A DNA stretch of 12,354 bases, taken from NCBI GenBank assembly GCA_039208045.1, contig JBCCRH010000149.1, positions 1-12,354 of the forward strand. Reading direction: 5' to 3'. A model generated the notes under the pieces. The model did no database searches, was not told where the DNA came from, and saw only the letters and a program-made list of their open reading frames with translations. The first letter of the stretch is position 1, and every line of letters starts with the position of its first letter. Shown piece by piece: positions 1 through 5,163 of this stretch. Origin of the DNA: JBCCRH01 sp039208045. GTDB taxonomy: Bacteria; Bacteroidota; Bacteroidia; Chitinophagales; Saprospiraceae. Position numbers and translations under genes: made by a program.

Positions 1-410
1 ATATCATACTGATTAGAATTGCCCAATAGTTGGACTCTGCGCTTGATTTCATCCGTAATGTGTGGGATTACCTGCACCGTTTTACCCAAAAAATCTCCAG
101 CACGCTCCTTATTAATAACGGTCTGATAAATGCGCCCAGTAGTGACATTATTGGCCTGCGAAGTAGGGGTATTTAAAAATCGCTCATAGTGCCCCAGATC
201 CAAATCGGTTTCAGCACCATCGTCCGTGACGTAGCACTCCCCATGTTCGTAGGGGTTTAATGTACCTGGATCGACGTTGATATAAGGATCAAATTTTTGG
301 ATGGTTACAGAAAACCCCCTGGCTTGTAGCAACTTAGCTAATGAAGAAGAAATAATACCTTTCCCGAGAGAAGAAGTGACGCCCCCCGTAACAAAAATAT
401 ACTTTGTCAT
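1..410 (-). CDS. pyrG: CTP synthase, N-terminal part (cut by window edge)
   Basis: This is the ATP- and glutamine-dependent amination of UTP to CTP, the last step of de novo pyrimidine nucleotide synthesis in the cytoplasm. Reading the minus strand from the ATG at 410 gives about 136 residues of the synthetase domain: MTKYIFVTGG start, the P-loop-like GGVTSSLGKG (residues 9-18), DPYINVDPGT, then EHGECYVTDDGAETDLDLGH, which carries the Mg/ATP-binding acidic residues, and the KRRVQLLG region at the edge. The glutamine amidotransferase half lies outside the window. The start is fixed by the family's conserved MTKYIFVTGG N-terminus. The gene is divergent from the protease at 784. Nothing looks broken; only the window cuts it. 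Confidence 0.97.
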   Translation of the reverse strand, partial: MTKYIFVTGGVTSSLGKGIISSSLAKLLQARGFSVTIQKFDPYINVDPGTLNPYEHGECYVTDDGAETDLDLGHYERFLNTPTSQANNVTTGRIYQTVINKERAGDFLGKTVQVIPHITDEIKRRVQLLGNSNQYD

Positions 411-437
411 AAACTGCTTTTGAACTGTTACGGGATG

Positions 438-445
438 CAAAGTTA
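438..445 (-). promoter_or_regulatory. pyrG -7 box (TAACTTTG)
   Basis: The minus strand reads TAACTTTG, an exact match to the Bacteroidota -7 consensus TAnnTTTG, 28 nt upstream of the pyrG start. This would give a leader of roughly 20 nt. No TTG is seen at the usual 19-21 nt upstream, so the -33 element is missing or weak. The inverted-repeat element beginning at 460 covers the place where it would lie. Confidence 0.6.
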
Positions 446-459
446 TAAAATAAAATGGC

Positions 460-624
460 TTATAGTTCTACAACCCAAGATTTGTGAATTCTGACTTGCC
501 CTTTTCCCGTCTTGCTGCGTTGAAAAGCCTCACCGTAACTATGGTTATGCCTACGTTTTTCGCCTTGCAAGTCAGAAAAATGCCGTCGTCATATTCTCAC
601 AAATCTTGCATTGTAGAACTATAA
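460..624. repeat. Imperfect inverted-repeat element, about 165 bp
   Basis: The ends are inverted repeats. TTATAGTTCTACAA at 460-473 returns as its complement at 611-624, and CAAGATTTGTGA at 476-487 returns at 597-608, giving 26 of 28 paired positions with only two central mismatches. A second inner arm, TTCTGACTTGC at 489-499, pairs with 567-577, leaving 578-596 unpaired on one side. The core (about 511-569) has its own weak dyad (CTTGC..GCG..GAAAA against TTTTTCGCCTTGCAAG) around GTAACTATGGTTA. There is no clear target-site duplication and no credible ORF. It could be a small MITE-like or REP-like genomic repeat, or a structured intergenic RNA. Only one copy is visible here, so its dispersion is untested. 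Confidence 0.75.
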
Positions 625-695
625 CCTGTACCGAAAGGTGTTCATCTGGATTGATTTTGAGCAGTGACTTCATGTTAATTATTTGTAAACCAATA

Positions 696-726
696 TTGAC
701 AATTACTTAACATTCAGTTAACTTTA
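696..726 (+). promoter_or_regulatory. Candidate promoter of the aspartic protease gene
   Basis: TTG at 696-698, a 20-nt spacer and TAACTTTA at 719-726 match the Bacteroidota sigma-A pattern (TTG, 19-21 nt, TAnnTTTG) with one mismatch in the last base of the -7 box. Transcription would start near 732, leaving a leader of about 50 nt before the ATG at 784. Confidence 0.5.
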
Positions 727-734
727 CTTTACTC
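696..734 (+). promoter_or_regulatory. 11-bp-phased array of four TTAAC-like half-sites
   Basis: Hexamers TTGACA (696), TTAACA (707), TTAACT (718) and TTACTC (729) start exactly 11 bp apart with 5-bp spacers. Direct repeats of a hexamer to heptamer on an 11-bp period are the known binding geometry of PhoB/PhoP-type (OmpR-family) response regulators, and TTAACA is close to the Bacillus PhoP half-site. That such a regulator binds here is inference. The array overlaps the best promoter candidate of the protease gene, so part of the pattern may simply be promoter elements. Confidence 0.4.
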
Positions 735-783
735 AAGAGATAGCCATCTATTTACCCGTATTCGCAGCAAGCGCAATTAGCCT

Positions 784-1674
784 ATGAAAGTACTCCTATT
801 CTTATTTCTCATTCTTGGATATTCCCTCCCTTTTTACGCGCAACAAGCGGTGCCTGTGCGAGGTGCGCAAGCTAATTGTAAGTACTATGAAAGTCCCTTA
901 GAAGTAGTAGATGATAAACTTCTGGTAAAAGGGCAGATCAATAACCAGCAAGGATACTTTATGATTGACACTGGAACTCCTGTCATCGTCATCAATCAAA
1001 AAGTGACACCTGGAAAGCAGCTTACTTATGCCATTGGCCTGCATGGCAAGGTGCCCATTGGCAGCGCCAAAGTCGCTAGCTTAGCTTGGGCTGGTATTTT
1101 TTATCAAGATATAACGGTTGCAAGCGCTGATCTCAGCAATTTAGAAAGGGCGATCAAAAGGCCCCTGCTTGGATTAATCGGCATACAAGAGCTTAGCAAT
1201 TACTCTATTATTTTTGATACTAGCTTGGGTAAGATCATAGTGGATCATCGGCATCCCCCCACGCTATACGAGCATTCCGATTACAAGCGATCCATTGATT
1301 TTGAGGTAGTCGGTGATCTTCTAGCTGTTTCGCTAACTATTGGCCATCATGATTATACGTTTGGTATAGACACTGGGGCGGGCTCCAACCTTTTAAATAC
1401 TAATCTTCAAAAGGAGTTGGCGTCTTACACCACTTATAGTGGTATAGCGGAGTTACAAGGTTTGGATAAAACGATTCATCAGGCACAAAAAATCTACCTT
1501 AATGACCGCTCCAGCTCTGATCAATTATTACGTGATCAGTCTTTTCTGTTTACCAACTTCAGCACTTTCGAACACGCTTATGCTATCTCTTTAGATGGTT
1601 TTATTGGCTTTCCTATCTTCAGCGGAGCGAGGTTTGCTTTCGACTTTCGTCAAAGACAAATTTTGTTTTGGTAG
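784..1674 (+). CDS. Exported retropepsin-like aspartic protease with two DTG motifs
   Basis: Probable secreted or periplasmic aspartic endopeptidase. Residues 1-19 form a signal peptide (hydrophobic VLLFLFLILGY, then FYA-Q). Two lobes follow. The first has catalytic-type FMIDTGTPVIVIN (DTG at 62-64) and a closing strand LLGLIGIQ...YSIIFD (128-145). The second has FGIDTGAGSNLL (DTG at 196-198) and closing GFIGFPIFSGARFAFDF (272-288). The hydrophobic-DTG-T/A motifs followed by G-x-x-G...xFD are the retropepsin/pepsin fold signature (Asp_protease families of Bacteroidota). Many Bacteroidota members of this group carry a C-terminal PDZ domain; none is present here, and the protein ends right after the second lobe. 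With both DTGs in one chain it could form a pepsin-like intramolecular active site. The substrate is unknown. The start is chosen for the complete signal peptide; there is no clear Shine-Dalgarno. It shares its strand with the T9SS protein 128 bp downstream, so maturation of a surface protein is a conceivable but unproven role. Confidence 0.8.
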   Translation: MKVLLFLFLILGYSLPFYAQQAVPVRGAQANCKYYESPLEVVDDKLLVKGQINNQQGYFMIDTGTPVIVINQKVTPGKQLTYAIGLHGKVPIGSAKVASLAWAGIFYQDITVASADLSNLERAIKRPLLGLIGIQELSNYSIIFDTSLGKIIVDHRHPPTLYEHSDYKRSIDFEVVGDLLAVSLTIGHHDYTFGIDTGAGSNLLNTNLQKELASYTTYSGIAELQGLDKTIHQAQKIYLNDRSSSDQLLRDQSFLFTNFSTFEHAYAISLDGFIGFPIFSGARFAFDFRQRQILFW

Positions 1675-1710
1675 TCCTTCCTTTCGATACTTAATCTTCA
1701 GTTTACCTCT

Positions 1711-1749
1711 TTTACAATTTTTTAATGCAGCATTAATTGGCAGTTAATA
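1711..1749 (+). promoter_or_regulatory. 11-bp-phased array of four TTAAT-like half-sites
   Basis: Hexamers TTTACA (1711), TTAATG (1722), TTAATT (1733) and TTAATA (1744) again begin exactly 11 bp apart. The array ends 10 bp before the candidate -7 box at 1759, the position expected for an activator of the PhoB type that replaces or overlaps the upstream promoter element. The region is AT-rich, so TTAA is common by chance; the exact phase over four sites is what stands out. Confidence 0.4.
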
Positions 1750-1766
1750 ATCAGGCAGTATTGTTG
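1737..1766 (+). promoter_or_regulatory. Candidate promoter of the T9SS protein gene
   Basis: TTG at 1737-1739, a 19-nt spacer and TATTGTTG at 1759-1766 fit the Bacteroidota TTG / TAnnTTTG arrangement with one mismatch in the -7 box. Initiation would fall around 1772, giving a leader of about 30 nt. The upstream half overlaps the phased hexamer array. Confidence 0.45.
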
Positions 1767-1780
1767 TGAAAATTTTTCAC
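1766..1780. promoter_or_regulatory. Short perfect palindrome at the predicted transcription start
   Basis: GTGAAAA-T-TTTTCAC is a 7-bp perfect dyad around one base. It begins at the last base of the -7 box and covers the predicted transcription start. It could be a small operator or a 5'-end hairpin that protects the mRNA; with only 7 AT-rich pairs it could also be chance. Confidence 0.3.
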
Positions 1781-1802
1781 CGCTTAACAAATTGATTTTA
1801 TT

Positions 1803-4800
1803 ATGAATCAAAAGTTTTACACTTTTCTGCTGCTCTTCGGACTGCTATCTACGATGAGCTTCGCACAACAAATTACAATTACAGATGCTAGCCTTGTAGG
1901 TAATACGGTCTACAACTGGACGGCTGACAATGAGTACTTGCTTGATGGCTACGTTTTCTTGGAAGAAGGAAGCGTTTTGAACATTGAGCCTGGTACGGTT
2001 ATTAAAGGAAAGCAAATTCCTTCTTCTAACGATGTTGCCTCGGCCTTAATCATTACACGTGGCGCCCAAATTAATGCTATTGGAACAGCACAACAACCTA
2101 TCATCTTTACAGCTGAAGAAGATGATGTAAATGATCCAACAGATCTAGGTCCAACAGATCGTGGTGCATGGGGTGGTTTGATTATTCTAGGTAGAGCTTC
2201 TATCACTGCTAATGCTACAGAAATCAAAATCGAAGGAGTAGCTACTGCTGACCCCGACGATCCTCGTATCCTATTTGGTGCACCAAGTGCAGCGGAGTGG
2301 GATGATGAAGATAACTCTGGTACACTACGCTATGTTTCTGTCCGCCATGGTGGCTCTAAGCTAGAAGATGGTGATGAAATTAATGGTATTACTTTAGGTG
2401 CTGTTGGTTCAGGAACTACTATTGAGTTTGTTGAAGTTTACGCCAACGATGATGATGGTATTGAGTGGTTTGGTGGTACGGTAGATGTGAAATTTGCCGC
2501 TGTTGGTTTTTGTAGAGATGATTCGTATGATTGGGATAATGGATTCAAAGGAAAAGGCCAGTTCTGGTTGTCCATTCACGGTGCTGATTCTGCTGGTAAT
2601 GGTGGTGAGCTAGATGGTGCACAGCCTGATGATGCCAACCCAGGTTCTAATCCAACGGTGTATAATGCGACTTTTATTGGCGCTGGTGCAGATAACACTG
2701 TTTCTGGCCAAGATGATGACCATGCTTTATTGTTCCGCGATAATTCTGCGGGCAAGTATGGCAATTCTATCTTCACTGACTTTGCAGGATATGGTATCCA
2801 GGTAGAAGATATTCCTCCTGCTGAAGCTACTCAGGACTCTTACTTACAGCTACAAGATGGAGAGTTAGTTATTTCTAACAGCCTATGGTTTGGCTTTGGA
2901 GAAGGAAATGAATTGAACGCTGGCCCTAGTGGTTTCATCTTGGTAACTGACCCTATGAACTCTAATGATACAGATGCTTCTGACTTGATCAATATGTTAG
3001 CTACTAACGGAAACGCTTTGGATAATCCACAGATCACTTCTATCAGCCGTACTACAGATGGTAACTTTGATCCACGTCCTGTTACTACTGGCCCTGCTTA
3101 CGAGAATCTAGGTGATCTACCAGAAGATGATGACTTCTTTACAGAGGTGAACTTTAAGGGTGCTTTTGGTGCCACATTGTGGGTACGTGGCTGGACTGCA
3201 CTTTCTGATAATAATCACCTCCCTGCTCAGCAAGAAGTGGTGATTAGAGATAGCGACTTGACTGGTTCTTCTGATGAGACCTGGACTAGCGATAATGTAT
3301 ACATCCTTGATGGTTATGTATTTTTGGAAGAAGGTGGCTCTCTAACCATAGAGCCTGGTACAGTAGTTAAAGGTCAACAAATTCCTTCTAGTACAGATGT
3401 TGCTTCTGCTCTAATTATTACTCGCGGTGCTACTATTATTGCTGATGGTACAGAGCAAGAGCCTATTATCTTTACTGCTGAGGAAGATGATTTAACAGAT
3501 CCAGATGATTTGGGTTGCTCTGATCGTGGCCTTTGGGGTGGTTTGATAATTCTTGGAAGGGGTTCTATCACTGCTAATGCCACTGAAATTAAAATTGAAG
3601 GAGTAGCCACTGCTGATCCTGACGATCCACGTATATTATTTGGTGCTTCTTCTGCTGCCGAATGGGATGATACTGACAACTCTGGTGTGTTGCGCTATGT
3701 TTCTGTACGCCATGCAGGCTCTAAATTGGAAGATGGCGATGAGATCAACGGGATCACTTTGGGTGCTGTAGGCTCTGGTACTACCATCGAATTCGTAGAG
3801 GTATTTGCTAATGATGATGACGGTATTGAGTGGTTTGGCGGTGCTGTTAATGTAAAATATGCCGTAGTGACTTGCTGTAGAGATGATTCTTATGACTGGG
3901 ATAATGGATTTAAAGGAAATGGACAGTTTTGGCTATCTCTACATGGTGCTGATGCCGCTGGCAATGGTGGAGAGCTAGATGGCGCACAGCCTGATGATGC
4001 TAACCCAGGTTCTAATCCAACGGTATACAATGCCACCTTCATTGGTGCTGGTGCAGATAATACTGTTTCTGGTCAAGATGATGACCATGCTTTATTATTC
4101 CGTGATAACTCTGCTGGTACCTTTGCCAACTCTATCTTCACTGATTATGCTGGCTATGGTATTCAGGTGGAAGATATTCCTCCTGCTGAAGCAGCTCAGG
4201 ATTCCTACCAACAACTACTGGATGGCGAATTGGTACTGGCTAATAGCATTTGGTTTGGTTTTGGTGAAGGTAATGAGTTGAATGCTGGGCCTAGTGGTTT
4301 CATCTTAGTAACTGATCCTATGAACTCAAATGACCCAGATGCTTCTGAGTTGATTCAACGCCTAGCTGATAGTGGAAACTCTTTAGATAATCCACAGTTA
4401 AATGGCATTAGCCGTACTACGGATGGCGGATTCGATCCACGTCCTGCTAGTGATGGCCCTGCATATACTACTCCATCTTTTGACTATCCAGAAGATGACT
4501 TCTTTACACCTGTAACATTCAAAGGTGCTTTCTGTGATGATGGTGTATGGATTCAAGGGTGGACAGCTACCGCTGAATATGGTATCCTAGATCAGACCAT
4601 TCCAACAATTATGCCTGAAATGTGCGATGTAGTGAGTACTGACAATTTATTCACTGAGAATGCTGGTTTTATCTTGGCTCAAAATATGCCAAACCCAGCT
4701 ACTGGTACCACAACTATCGACTTTGTATTACCAACAGCTACTAACGTAAGCTTGGTCATCTTCGATGCTCAAGGTAAAGTAGTAAGCACTGTTTTGGATA

Positions 4801-4925
4801 ATGCAAGAATGCCAGAAGGTGAAAACCGCGTAGAAGCTGATTTGACGAACTTGGCTTCTGGTATGTATTTCTACAGTCTGTTTAACAATGAGGTGCGTAT
4901 TACAAGAGCACTTTCTGTGAAGTAG
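1803..4925 (+). CDS. Large secreted T9SS cargo protein with two tandem ~455-aa units
   Basis: A 1040-aa exported surface or extracellular protein. Residues 1-21 are a signal peptide (FYTFLLLFGLLSTMSFA). Residues 24-466 and 479-922 are two copies of the same unit. Each begins with a WT-x-DN...LDGYVFLEEG...IEPGTV-KG block and continues through short repetitive beta-strand segments (ALIITRGA, WGGLIILGR, IEGVATADPDDPRILFG) that suggest a right-handed beta-helix or solenoid. An Asp/Gly/Asn-rich part follows (NDDDGIEWFGG, CRDDSYDWDNGFKG, SGQDDDHALLFRDNSAG) that could bind divalent cations. From about residue 956 the tail FILAQNMPNPATGTTTIDF...LASGMYFYSLFNN...RALSVK is a type A Por/T9SS C-terminal sorting domain, which directs export across the outer membrane and attachment or release. 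The fold, ligand and exact function are not recognised. It lies directly upstream of a TonB-dependent receptor, which suggests a surface-exposed partner in substrate capture. Its own terminator separates it from the receptor gene. Confidence 0.88.
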   Translation: MNQKFYTFLLLFGLLSTMSFAQQITITDASLVGNTVYNWTADNEYLLDGYVFLEEGSVLNIEPGTVIKGKQIPSSNDVASALIITRGAQINAIGTAQQPIIFTAEEDDVNDPTDLGPTDRGAWGGLIILGRASITANATEIKIEGVATADPDDPRILFGAPSAAEWDDEDNSGTLRYVSVRHGGSKLEDGDEINGITLGAVGSGTTIEFVEVYANDDDGIEWFGGTVDVKFAAVGFCRDDSYDWDNGFKGKGQFWLSIHGADSAGNGGELDGAQPDDANPGSNPTVYNATFIGAGADNTVSGQDDDHALLFRDNSAGKYGNSIFTDFAGYGIQVEDIPPAEATQDSYLQLQDGELVISNSLWFGFGEGNELNAGPSGFILVTDPMNSNDTDASDLINMLATNGNALDNPQITSISRTTDGNFDPRPVTTGPAYENLGDLPEDDDFFTEVNFKGAFGATLWVRGWTALSDNNHLPAQQEVVIRDSDLTGSSDETWTSDNVYILDGYVFLEEGGSLTIEPGTVVKGQQIPSSTDVASALIITRGATIIADGTEQEPIIFTAEEDDLTDPDDLGCSDRGLWGGLIILGRGSITANATEIKIEGVATADPDDPRILFGASSAAEWDDTDNSGVLRYVSVRHAGSKLEDGDEINGITLGAVGSGTTIEFVEVFANDDDGIEWFGGAVNVKYAVVTCCRDDSYDWDNGFKGNGQFWLSLHGADAAGNGGELDGAQPDDANPGSNPTVYNATFIGAGADNTVSGQDDDHALLFRDNSAGTFANSIFTDYAGYGIQVEDIPPAEAAQDSYQQLLDGELVLANSIWFGFGEGNELNAGPSGFILVTDPMNSNDPDASELIQRLADSGNSLDNPQLNGISRTTDGGFDPRPASDGPAYTTPSFDYPEDDFFTPVTFKGAFCDDGVWIQGWTATAEYGILDQTIPTIMPEMCDVVSTDNLFTENAGFILAQNMPNPATGTTTIDFVLPTATNVSLVIFDAQGKVVSTVLDNARMPEGENRVEADLTNLASGMYFYSLFNNEVRITRALSVK
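1872..3200 (+). repeat. First copy of the ~455-aa internal unit
   Basis: This codes for residues 24-466 of the T9SS protein. It aligns without gaps to the second copy at an offset of 455 residues through most of its length; the offset becomes 456 near the end. Over residues 139-317 against 594-772 I count 14 amino-acid differences in 179. The DNA differs mainly at third codon positions, so the protein is more conserved than the DNA. Confidence 0.9.
3237..4568 (+). repeat. Second copy of the ~455-aa internal unit
   Basis: This codes for residues 479-922. The outer parts differ most from copy one (first 50 residues and last 60), while the central Asp-rich region is almost unchanged. This copy has extra cysteines (C572, the pair C691-C692, C911) where copy one has a single C237, so the two units may differ in metal binding or disulfide pairing. 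Confidence 0.9.
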
Positions 4926-4927
4926 AC

Positions 4928-4972
4928 TTCGGCTTCGCTCAGTCTACAGTGATTCGGCTTCGCTCAGTCTAC
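4928..4972. repeat. Two direct copies of a 20-bp GAGCGAAGC-type intergenic repeat
   Basis: TTCGGCTTCGCTCAGTCTAC occurs at 4928-4947 and identically at 4953-4972, 25 bp apart. Its complement contains CTGAGCGAAGCCGAA, very like the CTGAGCGAAGTCGAA repeats scattered between genes in many Bacteroidota genomes (recalled, not searched). GTAGACT at 4922-4928, which includes the stop codon of the T9SS gene, pairs with AGTCTAC at 4941-4947, so the first copy can fold into a hairpin. The repeat has therefore either inserted at, or helps form, the 3' end of the message. Confidence 0.75.
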
Positions 4973-4993
4973 TTGATTTATTGATATAATAGC

Positions 4994-5030
4994 AAAGGGT
5001 TTCATTCATTAAAATGAGTGAAACCCTTTT
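4994..5030 (+). terminator. Strong intrinsic terminator of the T9SS protein gene
   Basis: AAAGGGTTTCATTCAT (4994-5009) pairs with ATGAGTGAAACCCTTT (5014-5029) around a TAAA loop: a 16-bp stem with one T-G wobble, ending in TTTT. The A-run before and T-run after make it potentially active in both directions. It lies 68 nt after the stop codon and separates this transcript from the receptor operon. Confidence 0.88.
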
Positions 5031-5041
5031 GTCGTACAGAT

Positions 5042-5058
5042 TTTACATAAACTTAATC
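5042..5058 (+). promoter_or_regulatory. Two 11-bp-phased TTAA-like half-sites before the receptor gene
   Basis: TTTACA (5042) and TTAATC (5053) start 11 bp apart and match the hexamers seen upstream of the two preceding genes. Continuing the phase would put sites at 5064 (AGACCG) and 5075 (TCAGTT), which do not match. The slot at 5075 lies 15 bp before the candidate -7 box at 5090, the same distance as in front of the T9SS gene. Weak on its own. Confidence 0.25.
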
Positions 5059-5089
5059 TACTGAGACCGGAGAATCAGTTTATTTCTAC

Positions 5090-5097
5090 CAACTTTG
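5090..5097 (+). promoter_or_regulatory. Candidate -7 box of the receptor operon (CAACTTTG)
   Basis: CAACTTTG matches TAnnTTTG except for its first base and lies 66 nt before the chosen ATG at 5164. No TTG at the normal -33 distance is evident, as might be expected for an activator-dependent promoter. It is the best candidate in the 133 bp between the terminator and the receptor gene. Confidence 0.35.
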
Positions 5098-5163
5098 CGG
5101 CCGAATTGGATGGAAAGTGTTGTGGTCATAACACAAAAAACTTATGTTATTAAATCAATCATT

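Noticed and set aside
3374..3679. Open frames antisense to, or frame-shifted within, the T9SS gene (for example 3374-3679 minus and 3979-4281 plus)
   Set aside because: They follow from the biased codons of the real gene. The two internal units produce similar shadow frames at matching positions, and none has a family motif or signal.
1803..4925. Two genes fused by assembly error
   Set aside because: The frame is open throughout, the linker is coherent, and only one signal peptide and one sorting tail exist, which fits a true internal duplication.
4928..4972. Start of a CRISPR array
   Set aside because: There are only two copies, with a 5-bp gap between them and no cas genes; the spacing is far too short for spacers.
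5095..5163. Longer receptor start at 5095
   Set aside because: It would place 23 polar residues before an otherwise perfect signal peptide and would overlap the candidate -7 box.
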